Below are positions 41,631-51,028 of a DNA stretch of 64,000 nt, one piece after another (the stretch's first letter is position 1; each line of letters begins with the position of its first letter). The notes under the pieces are model-generated. The model was not told where the DNA came from and did no database searches. It saw nothing but the letters and a program-made list of their open reading frames with translations. Location of the stretch: assembly GCF_009857915.1 (NCBI RefSeq), contig NZ_WWCM01000001.1, forward strand, positions 186,001-250,000, written 5' to 3'. Position numbers and translations under genes: made by a program. This DNA is from Duganella qianjiadongensis. Its GTDB lineage: Bacteria; Pseudomonadota; Gammaproteobacteria; Burkholderiales; Burkholderiaceae_D.

Positions 41631-43856
41631 TCAGTCCGCCGCGTCCTGCACACCGCGCAAGCCCATGGTGCCGGCCCTGTCTTTGGCGGGCGCCATCAGC
41701 AGATACTTGCCGTGTTCGTCCAGCCGGTAGGCTTGCGGGAAGTACCAGTCGGAATTCTGCGGCTGGTAATAGCTGCCGCCGCGCAGCACGGCAGCACGCG
41801 TGTGTTCATCGGCAAATTCACTGGTCCATTGCCATACACTGCCCACCAGATCCTGCACGCCGAACGGACTGGCTGCCTGCGGATGCTGGCCCACCACGGC
41901 TGCTGCCGTCAGGCTGCGGCCCTGCTCGGGCGCCTGCACCATGGTGCCATCCCAGCTATTCCCCCACGGGTAGAGGCGGCCATCGGTCCCCTGCGCCGCA
42001 TACTGCCATTCCCATTCATGCGGCAGGCGCTTGCCGGCCCAGCGCAGATAGGCACGCGCATCTTCCAGCGACACCCAGACCACGGGACGCTGCTCGTCAC
42101 CGGCACGCGGCGCGCCATCGACCCAGTGGCGCAGATAATTATGGCGATCTGCTGGCTGGTAGCCGCTGGCCCGCACAAAAGCCAGATACTGGGCATTGGT
42201 GACGGGATAGCGGTCGATGTAGAAGCGCCTGATCGCAAGGCTATGCAGATGGTGGCGCCGCGCCACCGCTTCCCACGGATACTGTACATCCAGCCCCGGC
42301 TTGTTCTCGCCTTCGATTTCGAGGCCGTGCACCTTGAAGCTGAACTGGGCGGCAGGAATTTCCACCATGCCGTCCGGCGCACTGCGCGCCGCGCGGGTAG
42401 GCGCTATGGCCACCATCTGCTGTGCCAGCGGCTGCCAGTTGGCCGCATACGCCGCCAGCGGTTTGCGCGCCTGCTGCGCCAGCGTCTGCAAGCTTGCTGG
42501 CAGGCTGGCCATGCTGGCACCCGCGCGCAGGCGCAGAATGGCGCCGTAACCATGCGGCTCCAGTGTCACGCTCAGTTCAGCCGCCCCATCAACGATACGG
42601 GGCTGCAGTTCCCTGCCCTGCCACAGATCGAAATAGCGCTGGCCGCTCTGGTGCGGCAGGCGCAGCACCGGCTCGCTGATCTGCCAGTCGGTGCGGTTAA
42701 TGATGGTCCACAGCGTACTGTCGCTCAGCGGGAAGGCGCTGGCATACACGCCGTAATGCAGGGTCTGCACATGCGGCTGCCAGGCCACACTGACCATGTG
42801 TTCGGGGAAGGCGCGGTAGATCGTGGCGATGCGGCGTAGCGCCTCGCCGTCGCGCGGGGTGAGCTGATTCCACCAGCCCCAGACATTTTCCCAGCTCTGG
42901 ATACCGCTACCGTTAAAGAAGGCATCCTGCAGCAGAGTGCTGCGATCAGTAGCCCAGCGGTCGCACACGTGCACCATGTGGCGCGGCTCCAGCCACTTCC
43001 ATTTGCTCACCATGGGCACCAGCGACTGGGCCCAGTAGCCCCAGCTCTGCTGGTTATAGGCCAGCATGCGCTCATCCCTGAAATTCAGTTCCGGCTCCAG
43101 CGAGAGGGCACGGCCGCTGGCATCGGCAGCCTGCCGATATTCGAGCGGCAGGCCATCCATGGTATCGCCATTAATGCCGTCGGCACCCAGCTCGGCCATC
43201 AGCGCCGTGGTGGCCACGTGCATGCTGGTGCCCACGTCGCGCGTACCCGTATCCCATGGCATGGTAGGGAAAAATACTTTGACGCCCTGCGCATGAAAAT
43301 CCCTGATCAGCCCGCGCACGCCCGCCACGCCGCCCGGCATATCGCGCAGCATATCCCACTGGTTACGGTCGTCGATGCCGATGTTGGGATACACCGGCCA
43401 TAGCAGCACGCTGTCTATGCCGCCATAGCGCTGCCGCAGGTCGTCCAGAAATCGCTTAGCCGTGTAGTGCCGCGTAGCGGGATCGTACAGATAGCGGTCT
43501 TCCACCATGGCCTGCGTCTGTACAAAATCGCGCTGAGTCCAGCGCAGTTCGGGCCGGCGGTACTGGGCATCGTCATACGCCATGCCGGCGCGCTGGCTAT
43601 TGCGCCACTGCTGCATGGCCTGCAGCCACGCCGGATACTGGCCCTGCGTATCGCGCTTCCAGTTATTCAGCCGCGCCAGCCAGTCCGCCTCGCCCAAGTC
43701 CTGCTGGGCCGGACCGAGAATCTGGCTGCCGCGCAGCGCTATGGCCGGCACCTCGGCGGCATGCACTGCTAATGCGCTACCGGCCCCCATCAGGGCTAGC
43801 AGCAGAGTACGCAGGATAGGCCGATAGGTCAGGCGCCGGAGGCTGGTTTTTTTCAT
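41631..43856 (-). CDS. Exported glycosidase-like TIM-barrel protein fused to an FGE-sulfatase-fold domain
   Basis: 741 aa. Signal peptide (LRTLLLALMGAGSALAVHAAE). The middle part (about 80-480) looks like a glycoside hydrolase barrel: VLLWPVYPNIGIDDRNQWDM, ELGADGINGDTMDGLPLEY and LSLEPELNF offer candidate Asp/Glu residues; the family is not recognised. A formylglycine-generating-enzyme/SUMF1 fold follows from about 497: MVEIPAAQF, FYIDRYPVTNAQYLAFV, KRLPHEWEWQYAAQG, LYPWGNSWDG, VGSVWQWTSEF, VLRGGSYY and a final GLRGV. This domain has no cysteine, so it cannot use the Cys chemistry of true FGE; binding or structural use is more likely. No SD is obvious. Confidence 0.75.
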   Translation of the reverse strand: MKKTSLRRLTYRPILRTLLLALMGAGSALAVHAAEVPAIALRGSQILGPAQQDLGEADWLARLNNWKRDTQGQYPAWLQAMQQWRNSQRAGMAYDDAQYRRPELRWTQRDFVQTQAMVEDRYLYDPATRHYTAKRFLDDLRQRYGGIDSVLLWPVYPNIGIDDRNQWDMLRDMPGGVAGVRGLIRDFHAQGVKVFFPTMPWDTGTRDVGTSMHVATTALMAELGADGINGDTMDGLPLEYRQAADASGRALSLEPELNFRDERMLAYNQQSWGYWAQSLVPMVSKWKWLEPRHMVHVCDRWATDRSTLLQDAFFNGSGIQSWENVWGWWNQLTPRDGEALRRIATIYRAFPEHMVSVAWQPHVQTLHYGVYASAFPLSDSTLWTIINRTDWQISEPVLRLPHQSGQRYFDLWQGRELQPRIVDGAAELSVTLEPHGYGAILRLRAGASMASLPASLQTLAQQARKPLAAYAANWQPLAQQMVAIAPTRAARSAPDGMVEIPAAQFSFKVHGLEIEGENKPGLDVQYPWEAVARRHHLHSLAIRRFYIDRYPVTNAQYLAFVRASGYQPADRHNYLRHWVDGAPRAGDEQRPVVWVSLEDARAYLRWAGKRLPHEWEWQYAAQGTDGRLYPWGNSWDGTMVQAPEQGRSLTAAAVVGQHPQAASPFGVQDLVGSVWQWTSEFADEHTRAAVLRGGSYYQPQNSDWYFPQAYRLDEHGKYLLMAPAKDRAGTMGLRGVQDAAD

Positions 43857-43988
43857 GTGGACGTAGCGGCACTATGGGTGCCGTGGCATCAAGGCAGATG
43901 CCGCCTATTCTAGCCAAACACGGGGGAAATTAGATCTTTTTCAACCTGGCGGCATTTGTTTAGTCGCGCGCTCACGCGCAGAAACGAC

Positions 43989-44010
43989 AAAACCCGCCGT
44001 AGCGGGTTTT
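43989..44010. terminator. Rho-independent terminator downstream of the permease
   Basis: AAAACCCGC-CGTA-GCGGGTTTT: perfect stem with A/T flanks, in the 204-bp gap after the permease stop (44061) and before the fusion gene. Confidence 0.85.
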
Positions 44011-44060
44011 GCAAGTGAGGCAAATACGGCGGCGGGCAGTATAGGCCCGGCCAGCCCTGC

Positions 44061-45449
44061 TTACTGCTGGTTCAGCAGCGAATGATGGCGTGCATAGCTA
44101 AAGTACACCACCAGACCGATCGCCAGCCAGATCAGGAAAGCGATCCACGTGATCGCGCTCAGGAAGGCCATCAGCGCGCCGCAGAACAGAATGGCCAGCG
44201 CAGGAATGACCGGCACGCCGGGGCAGCGGAAGGCACGGTGCAGCTCGGGACGGCGTTTGCGCAGGATGATCACGGCCAGCGACACCAGACAGAATGCTGC
44301 CAGCGTGCCGATATTGGCCAGTTCGCCCAGCACCTGCAGCGGCACCAGTGCGCCCAGCAGGCCGAACACGATACCCACCAGCCAGGTCGCCACGATAGGC
44401 GTACCGGCGCCGTTCAGGGCCGACAGTTTTTTCGGCAGCAGGCCGTCGCGCGACATGGCATACAGCACGCGGCTCTGGCCGAAGGCCATCACCAGTATCA
44501 CGGTGCTCATGCCGAGGATGGCGCCCAGGTCGACGAAACCGGCAAACCAGTTTTCACCGGCAAACTGCAGCGCCAGCGAAACGGGATGGTCGATGCCCTT
44601 GAACTGGGCGAACGGCACGATGCCGGTCATGATGGCCGACACCACCACGTACAGCACGGTGCAGATGGCCAGCGAGCCGATAATGCCGATCGGCAGATCG
44701 CGTTTCGGATTTTTGACCTCTTCGGCCGCCGTGGTCACCGCGTCGAAGCCGATAAAGGCAAAGAACACCAGCGCCGCAGCGCTCATCACCCCATTCACGC
44801 CGAACGGCATGAACGGATGCCAGTTAGCCGGCGCTACATGGTGCGCACCAACCAGTATGAACAGCAGGACCACGCCGATTTTCACCACCACCATCACGTT
44901 GTTGATGCGGGTCGATTCGCGCACGCCCAGCGAGAGCATCACGGTCAGCGTCATCATGATCAGGAAGGCCGGCAGATTGAAGAAGGTGGTCACGCCCGGC
45001 AGCGCACCCGGTGCGGCGGACAGCGCCACCGGTATCTGCAGGCCGAAGCCGCCCAGCAGCGACTGGAAGTAGCCGGACCAGCCCACCGACACGGCCGACG
45101 TCACCAGACCGTATTCGAGGATCAGGTCCCAGCCTATCATCCACGCTACCAGTTCGCCCAGAATCGCATAGCTATAGGTATAGATACCGCCCGCTACCGG
45201 CAGGATGGAAGCAAATTCGGCGTAGCACAGCGCGGCAAAGCCGCAGGCAAAGGCTGCCACCACAAACGACAGGGCCAGCGCAGGGCCGGCGGTGGATGCA
45301 CCGCTGCCGGTCAGGACGAAAATGCCGGTACCGACAATCGCGCCTATGCCCATCAGGATCAGGTCCACCGGACCCAGTACTTTTTTCAGGCCGCCATGCG
45401 AACTGGCCGTGCGCATGGCATCGAAATCCTTGGTTCTAAAGAGACTCAC
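44061..45449 (-). CDS. APC-family amino-acid permease (YfnA/CAT type)
   Basis: 462 aa from GTG 45449, where GGATGGAG gives the SD and the protein starts MSLFRTKDFDAM like relatives; a GTG at 45464 is the longer option. About 12-14 helices. First-helix signature LILMGIGAIVGTGIFVLTG, then FAALCYAEFASILPVAGGIYTYSY, and the helix-6 region AALVFFAFIGFDAVTTAAEEVKNPKRDLP. Cationic or broad amino-acid uptake is the usual role; no neighbouring gene narrows the substrate. Confidence 0.93.
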   Translation of the reverse strand: MSLFRTKDFDAMRTASSHGGLKKVLGPVDLILMGIGAIVGTGIFVLTGSGASTAGPALALSFVVAAFACGFAALCYAEFASILPVAGGIYTYSYAILGELVAWMIGWDLILEYGLVTSAVSVGWSGYFQSLLGGFGLQIPVALSAAPGALPGVTTFFNLPAFLIMMTLTVMLSLGVRESTRINNVMVVVKIGVVLLFILVGAHHVAPANWHPFMPFGVNGVMSAAALVFFAFIGFDAVTTAAEEVKNPKRDLPIGIIGSLAICTVLYVVVSAIMTGIVPFAQFKGIDHPVSLALQFAGENWFAGFVDLGAILGMSTVILVMAFGQSRVLYAMSRDGLLPKKLSALNGAGTPIVATWLVGIVFGLLGALVPLQVLGELANIGTLAAFCLVSLAVIILRKRRPELHRAFRCPGVPVIPALAILFCGALMAFLSAITWIAFLIWLAIGLVVYFSYARHHSLLNQQ

Positions 45450-45657
45450 TACTCCATCCTCCACTATTATTTGAATTGGCCGCCCAGGCAGATCATGCCC
45501 TACAGCAATTTGACATTACGTAAACGTCAAAGCGCGGCAGTATGCCACAAGTCGCAGTGAATATGCCTAAAACCTATGCAGCCCCAGTAGAGGAGGAATC
45601 GGGCGAACACCCCGATAGCCCCACCAGGTGGGCAGAGGCAGTCCATAGGGCCTGCGC

Positions 45658-46668
45658 CTAGCTGGCAGGCGGCCCCAGCGTGGCACCTTCGATCAGCGCG
45701 GGCTGCCACAGTTCCTGCAGGCTGGCTGCGGGCGTCCCCTCCACCAGCGCCTGCAGCATCTGCACCATGCGCGCGCCGGCGCGAGCGGCGTCAGGCTGGT
45801 CGATGGTGCTGACGGCGATACCGGCCAGCGTATCTTCCATGCGGCCCCAGACGATCACGGAGATTTCTTCGCCTATGCGTACGCCGGCATCGAGCAGGGC
45901 ACGCACGGCGCCCACGCCGGACAGATGGTTATCGACGATCACGGCAGTCGGTCGGGACTGGCAGGCCAGCAGCTGCTGCATGGCCTGATAGCCGCTGCGC
46001 CGGTCCAGCGTATCGGCGATCAGATAGCGGGTGTCGAGCGCCAGTCCTGCATCGGCCATGGCAGCGACGAAAGCATCCTTGCGCTGACGGGCGAAATTCA
46101 GCAGCAAAGGTGCGCTGATCAGCCCCAGTCGCCGGTGGCCCAGCCCCAGCAGACGCTGCATGGCGAGGCCGATACCGGCCGCATTATCGTAATCGAACCA
46201 CGCATACGGTGCGTGGTGTTCGGTACGGCCATGCGCAATAAAGGGGAAGCGTGCCTTGCTGAGAAAAGCGATACGCTCGTCCTGCACCTGCGTGCGGCTG
46301 ACGATCAGACCATCGACGCGGCGGCCGCGCACGAACTGCTGATAGGTGGCCAGTTCCGCCGCCTGCGAGACGGGCGCGATGATCAGGCTTTTGCCCTCCT
46401 GCTCCAGCGCTGCCGACATGCCGGCCACCACATCGAGGAACATGGCATCGCCCAGATCGGCGGGCTGCAAGGGATAGATGATGCCGAATACATTGCTGCG
46501 CCCCAGCGCCAGCGAACGCGCCATGGGATTGGCCTGATAGCCGTTGTCGCGTGCTGCCTGCAGTACGCGCTCGCGGGTGCGCTCGCTCACTTCGGGATAG
46601 CCATTGAGGGCACGGCTCACCGTGGTCTTGGACATGCCGAGCAGATTGGCGAGACGCTCCAGATTCAT
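45658..46668 (-). CDS. LacI-family regulator, distal gene of the disaccharide operon
   Basis: 336 aa. HTH MNLERLANLLGMSKTTVSRALNG at the very N-terminus, GYQANPMARSLALGRSN hinge region, and sensor domain VFGIIYPLQPADLG, GLIVSRTQV, GLGHRRLGLISAP and VIVDNHLSGVGAVRALLDAG. It lies 10 bp downstream of the MFS permease on the same strand, so it is probably the last gene of the GH65-pgmB-MFS transcript. With the LacI gene at 51029 it gives the locus two related regulators. Confidence 0.94.
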   Translation of the reverse strand: MNLERLANLLGMSKTTVSRALNGYPEVSERTRERVLQAARDNGYQANPMARSLALGRSNVFGIIYPLQPADLGDAMFLDVVAGMSAALEQEGKSLIIAPVSQAAELATYQQFVRGRRVDGLIVSRTQVQDERIAFLSKARFPFIAHGRTEHHAPYAWFDYDNAAGIGLAMQRLLGLGHRRLGLISAPLLLNFARQRKDAFVAAMADAGLALDTRYLIADTLDRRSGYQAMQQLLACQSRPTAVIVDNHLSGVGAVRALLDAGVRIGEEISVIVWGRMEDTLAGIAVSTIDQPDAARAGARMVQMLQALVEGTPAASLQELWQPALIEGATLGPPAS

Positions 46669-46678
46669 GACGCTGACT

Positions 46679-47944
46679 TTAATGGGAAGCGCCGATTATA
46701 ACGGAGCCATCCAGTCCGCCACCACTGCGCTGCACGGCGCGGCGGAACAGGAACAGCATCAGCAGAATCACGCTGATCGGCAGCAGCGTGAGGTAAAACG
46801 CGTAATGACCGCTGAAGTGGCCGAATACATAGCCGGTGATCAGCGAGCCGGTGGTGCCGCCCAGTGCGGAGAAAATCACCAGCAGCCCCGTCATGGCCGA
46901 ATGCTGATGGCGTGGCAGAGAACTCAGCATCACCGAGTTAATGCCCGGGTAGATAGGCGCCATGAACAGCCCTATCATGGGGAACAGGAAAGCGGCCAGC
47001 GGCGCGTTCGACCAGCCTGGCGCCGCGCTGGCATCAACTTGCTGGGTCAGCGGCAGCGCCAGCAGCACCATGGCCGCCATGCCCAGCACGCAGGCATTCA
47101 TGACCGGATACCAGTTCAGCTTGCGCATCAGCACACCGGCCGACAGCCGCCCCACGGCCAGACAAGCGGCAAAGATGCTGGTGACCTGTACGCTCATGGC
47201 CGCCGGCAGGTGCAGGATTTCATTGTTAAACGTGGGCAGCCACGTGCCTATGCTCTGTTCGATCAGCACATACAGGAAGGCGGTAATAATGAACACGCAC
47301 ACCAGCGGCTTGAAGAACAGCTTGAGCATATCGGCAAATTCCTGCGCCAGACTGGCGCCGCGTGCAAGCGGCTCCTGCTGCGGGAAAGGCGTGCCCAGCA
47401 CAGTCAGGAAGTTCAGCGCGCACAGCACGGCCAGCAGCCAGTACACCTGCAGCCAGCGATTCGACTGGGCATGGGCATCGTCGATAAAGTAGCCGAACAC
47501 CCAGTAGGCACTGAGTACGCCCAGCATGAAGCAGCCTTCCAGCAGATTCATGCTGCTGGCATGCTGGCGCGCGTCAGCGGCCACCAGACCGAGCGTCGAA
47601 TACACCGAGACTTTGACCAGAGCAAACGCCACGCCGACGCAGAAGAACAGCAGCTTGGCCGTGGCAAACGCAGGCAGCAGCGGCATGCACAGGCAGGCCG
47701 CCGTCACCAGCGCCAGCCCGCTCAGGATGGCCTTGCGGTAGCCCCAGCGGGGCAGGAAGGACGCCAGCAGAAACGACACCAGCGCGATAGGCAGATCCTT
47801 GTAGCCCTCCAGCACGCTGGCGGCGGATTTGCTCACACCGTAGTTGTTAATCACCTGCAGTATCACCGTACCTACGCTATTGAGCAGGATGGCAAACACA
47901 AAGTAGGTGAGGAAAAGCGTTAAGTAAATGCGGCGCTGCTGCAT
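46679..47944 (-). CDS. MFS sugar permease (FHS/fucose-permease-like)
   Basis: 421 aa with 12 predicted helices. YLTLFLTYFVFAILLNSVGTVI opens the protein; mid-protein LYVLIEQSIGTWLPTFN and C-terminal LFPMIGLFMAPIYPGINSVMLSSL and SALGGTTGSLITGYVFGHFSGHYAF resemble FHS-family carriers. SD GGAG precedes the ATG. Between pgmB and a LacI gene, it probably brings the GH65 disaccharide across the inner membrane. Confidence 0.87.
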   Translation of the reverse strand: MQQRRIYLTLFLTYFVFAILLNSVGTVILQVINNYGVSKSAASVLEGYKDLPIALVSFLLASFLPRWGYRKAILSGLALVTAACLCMPLLPAFATAKLLFFCVGVAFALVKVSVYSTLGLVAADARQHASSMNLLEGCFMLGVLSAYWVFGYFIDDAHAQSNRWLQVYWLLAVLCALNFLTVLGTPFPQQEPLARGASLAQEFADMLKLFFKPLVCVFIITAFLYVLIEQSIGTWLPTFNNEILHLPAAMSVQVTSIFAACLAVGRLSAGVLMRKLNWYPVMNACVLGMAAMVLLALPLTQQVDASAAPGWSNAPLAAFLFPMIGLFMAPIYPGINSVMLSSLPRHQHSAMTGLLVIFSALGGTTGSLITGYVFGHFSGHYAFYLTLLPISVILLMLFLFRRAVQRSGGGLDGSVIIGASH

Positions 47945-47980
47945 ACTGTCTCCGGAGTTTTTTTATAGTTTTACTGTATT

Positions 47981-48622
47981 TTAGTAGGCGGCCAGATTAA
48001 AGTCGGCCAGACTGGTGATGACCACATCGGCCCGGGTCAGCACGAAGGGATGGCCTATGCCCAGTGCCGTCATGCCCGCCGCCTTGATGGCTGCCACGCC
48101 GGCCACCGCATCTTCCACCCCCAGGCAGTCGGCCGGTGCGACACCCAGCGCCTGCGCTGCCGTCAGGAAGATTTCCGGATCGGGCTTGCCGCGTGCGATA
48201 GCTGCGGCATCCACCACATAATCGAAGTGGCCGGTAATGCCCAGCCGCTCCAGCACCGTTGCCGCATTCTTGCTGACCGATGCCAGCGCTATGCCCAGGC
48301 CTGCAGCACGCACGCGCTGCAGCGCCGCCACCGCGCCGGGCAGCAGATCAGCCGGCGTCATGTCGGCAATCAGGGTCTGGTAGTGCTGGTTCTTCTGTTC
48401 GGCCAGCGCCAGCTTCTCCTGCGCGGTATAGCTGCGCCGCCCTTGCGCCAGTATCAGCTCCAGCGAGCCCATACGGTCTATGCCTTTGAGCTGTTCGTTG
48501 TAAGCCTGATCGAACGGCAGTTGCAGCGATTCGGCCAGCCGCTTCCACGCCAGATAGTGGTAGTGCGCGGTATCGGTCAGCACACCGTCGAGATCGAAAA
48601 TCACTGCTTTAAAACGGCTCAT
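47981..48622 (-). CDS. pgmB: Beta-phosphoglucomutase
   Basis: 213 aa from ATG 48622, overlapping the GH65 stop (ATGA). HAD-superfamily mutase: nucleophile/acid pair in FDLDGVLTDTAHYHYLAWKRL, the cap with EQLKGIDRMGSLELIL, LASVSKNAA (motif II), Lys in ARGKPDPEIFLTAA, and acidic motif CLGVEDAVAGVAAIKAAGM. It converts beta-glucose-1-phosphate, released by an inverting GH65 phosphorylase, to glucose-6-phosphate. This indicates that the upstream phosphorylase is of the beta-Glc1P type. Confidence 0.96.
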   Translation of the reverse strand: MSRFKAVIFDLDGVLTDTAHYHYLAWKRLAESLQLPFDQAYNEQLKGIDRMGSLELILAQGRRSYTAQEKLALAEQKNQHYQTLIADMTPADLLPGAVAALQRVRAAGLGIALASVSKNAATVLERLGITGHFDYVVDAAAIARGKPDPEIFLTAAQALGVAPADCLGVEDAVAGVAAIKAAGMTALGIGHPFVLTRADVVITSLADFNLAAY

Positions 48623-50943
48623 GCCAGGCTCCTTGAAATCATTGGGTGCTGGCGGTTCAGCACCAGCGTTTCGCCACCATGGCGGATAGTCAGTGCATCG
48701 CCGCGAAGCAGCAGATATTCCACCCGCCCTGCGCTGACGCTCACGCCCAGCTGCGCAGCGCGGAACTGGACGTTGAAGCTGTAGTGCTGCCACTGCTGCG
48801 GCAGCGTGGGAGCAAAGCGCAACATGCCCTGCTCTACCCGCATCCCGCCGAAACCGTAGGCCACGCCCAGCCACGTACCGGCCATGGCGGCAGTGTGCAC
48901 GCCGTAGTGGGTATTGCCGTGGGTGTTATCCAGATCCAGCCGCGCCGTTTCCATGAAATAGTCGTAGGCTTTGTCGGCATAGCCCACTTCGGCCGCGATG
49001 ATGCTGAAGATGCAGGACGACAGCGAGGAATCGTGGGTGGTCACGGCCTCGTAGTAGTCGAAGTCGCGCCGTTTATCTTCCAGACTGAACTGGCCGGACA
49101 GCAGCAGCAATGCCAGCACCACGTCGGCCTGTTTGCACACCTGATGGCGGTAGATCACCAGCGGGTGGTAGTTGAGCAGCAGCGGATAGTTTTCTGCCGG
49201 TGTGCTGGCAAAGTCCCACACTTTCTTGTCGAGGAAGCTGTCATCCTGCGCATGTATCTGCAGCGCCGTATCGTAGGGCAGCTTCATCTGCGTGGCAGCA
49301 GCGCGCCACTGGGCGGCTTCGTCTGCACCCAGATCCATGGCGGCTGCAATGCGCGCCAGCGCTGCCGCATCCCGCTGCTGTAGATCGGCCACGATATCGG
49401 CCGCAAAATGCAGGTGCATCTGCGCCATCGCGTTGGTGTAGTAATTGTTATTGACCAGCGCCGTGTATTCGTCCGGCCCCGTCACCTGATTGATGCAGTA
49501 GGCGCCGTGACGGTCGTAGTGGCCCAGTCCCATCCAGATACGTGCCGTTTCCAGCACGATCTCGGCGCCATACTGCAGCAGATAGTCGCGGTCATCGGTG
49601 GCTTCCATATACTGCTTGATGGAGTACGCGATATCGGCATTGATGTGATACTGCGCCGTTCCGGCGGGGAAATACGCCGAGCACTCCTCGCCGGCGATGG
49701 TGCGCCACGGGTACAGCGCGCCCTTGGCATGGGACATCTGGCGCGCCCGCTTGCGCGCCTGGGCCAGACCGGCATAGCGGTATTCGAGCAGCTTGCGGGC
49801 GATTTCCGGTTTGCTGTACAGGAAAAACGGGAAGATATAGATCTCCGTATCCCAGAAATAATGGCCTTCGTAGCCTTCGCCCGTCACGCCTTTGGCGGCG
49901 ATATTGGTCTTGCCGTCGCGCCCCACCGACTGCAACAGGTGGAACTGGTTGAAGTGCATGCCCTGCTGCAGCGCGTCGTCGCCGGCGATCTGCACGTCGG
50001 CCTGCTGCCAGAACGCCGCCAGATACTGCTGCTGGCCCAGTTGCAGGGCCGTGAAACCGGCGGCCCGCGCCTGCGCCAGCGTATCGGCGGCGCGCTGCGA
50101 CAGTTCGCCCTCGGCATAGTCGCGCGAGGAGAAGTAGCAGGCATATTTGGTCAGCGTGACGCTCTGGCCTGCGCTAGCGCTGAACGCGTAGATCTGGCTC
50201 AGCGCCTGTTCGCTGCGGCCGATTTCCAGTGTCGCTTCGGCGCCTTCGAGCACACTGTCGGTCGCGCTCACCAGCGTAAAGCCGCTGTTATGGGTACGCT
50301 GTACCAGTGCGGCATAGCCCACATTCTGTGCATAGCCCACCGTCTGCAGCGACTGGCCCAAGACGGCCGAACCCACGCGCGGATCGTCACCGGCCTGCTG
50401 GTTGCTCACCGCGCCATCGAGCGTGGTGACCAGTCGCAGATTGCCGCTGAAGTTCAGCGGCGTGAGCACCACTTCGATCGCATACAGATGCTTGTTCTCG
50501 AAGCTCACCACGCGGCGGCTCTGCCAGCGCAGCTTGCGCCCCTGTGGCGAAGTCCATTCCATGCTGCGGCTTAGCACGCCGGTGCGGAAATCCAGCAGTC
50601 GCTCGTACTGCTGCAGCGTGCCGGTCAGCAGATCGAACGGTTCATCTTCCAGCCACAGTGCAATCCCTTTGGCATTCGGCACATTCAGCATGAACTGGTT
50701 GCTGCGCGCCAGTCCGTACGCCGCTTCCGGATAGCGGATCGGCTCCGACTCGTAAAAACCGTTGAGATAAGTGCCGTCCAGCGAAGTACCGGCCGGCCCC
50801 GTATAGCCTTCCTCGCCCGTACCGCGCAGGCCGATGTAGCCATTACCGAGTGCAAACAAGGTCTCGGCAAGAAAATGACTGGCAGGATCGAAACGGGTCT
50901 CGCGTAAGCACCAGGGTTCCAGCGGATAAGTATGTGGAGGCAC
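48619..50943 (-). CDS. GH65 disaccharide phosphorylase (maltose/kojibiose/trehalose type)
   Basis: 774 aa from GTG 50943, with SD AAGGAAA; the frame reaches a TTG at 50970 without SD. N-terminal beta-sandwich (ETLFALGNGYIGLRGTGEEG), then the alpha/alpha barrel with EGYEGHYFWDTEIYIFPF, ARKLLEYRYAGLAQARKRA, YPWRTIAGEECS and the general acid Glu in QVTGPDEYTALVNNNYYTN; C-terminal GVHTAAMAGTWLGVAYGFGGMR. It phosphorolyses an alpha-glucosyl disaccharide to beta-glucose-1-phosphate plus glucose. The exact linkage cannot be called from sequence. Coupled to pgmB by ATGA overlap. Confidence 0.93.
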   Translation of the reverse strand: MPPHTYPLEPWCLRETRFDPASHFLAETLFALGNGYIGLRGTGEEGYTGPAGTSLDGTYLNGFYESEPIRYPEAAYGLARSNQFMLNVPNAKGIALWLEDEPFDLLTGTLQQYERLLDFRTGVLSRSMEWTSPQGRKLRWQSRRVVSFENKHLYAIEVVLTPLNFSGNLRLVTTLDGAVSNQQAGDDPRVGSAVLGQSLQTVGYAQNVGYAALVQRTHNSGFTLVSATDSVLEGAEATLEIGRSEQALSQIYAFSASAGQSVTLTKYACYFSSRDYAEGELSQRAADTLAQARAAGFTALQLGQQQYLAAFWQQADVQIAGDDALQQGMHFNQFHLLQSVGRDGKTNIAAKGVTGEGYEGHYFWDTEIYIFPFFLYSKPEIARKLLEYRYAGLAQARKRARQMSHAKGALYPWRTIAGEECSAYFPAGTAQYHINADIAYSIKQYMEATDDRDYLLQYGAEIVLETARIWMGLGHYDRHGAYCINQVTGPDEYTALVNNNYYTNAMAQMHLHFAADIVADLQQRDAAALARIAAAMDLGADEAAQWRAAATQMKLPYDTALQIHAQDDSFLDKKVWDFASTPAENYPLLLNYHPLVIYRHQVCKQADVVLALLLLSGQFSLEDKRRDFDYYEAVTTHDSSLSSCIFSIIAAEVGYADKAYDYFMETARLDLDNTHGNTHYGVHTAAMAGTWLGVAYGFGGMRVEQGMLRFAPTLPQQWQHYSFNVQFRAAQLGVSVSAGRVEYLLLRGDALTIRHGGETLVLNRQHPMISRSLA

Positions 50944-50967
50944 AGCGTTTTCCTTAAAAATACGATT

Positions 50968-50983
50968 CAAAGCGGTTTGGATT
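50968..50983. promoter_or_regulatory. Candidate LacI-type operator upstream of GH65
   Basis: TTCAAAGCGGTTTGGA matches its own reverse complement at 6 of 8 half-site positions and sits 25 bp upstream of the GH65 GTG in the 85-bp gap after the LacI gene. It differs from the operators at 52107-52145, so it may belong to the second LacI protein. Confidence 0.35.
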
Positions 50984-51028
50984 TTGAAAAATACAGATTT
51001 ATCAGAGGTTTTCAGCTAAAAATGGGAA

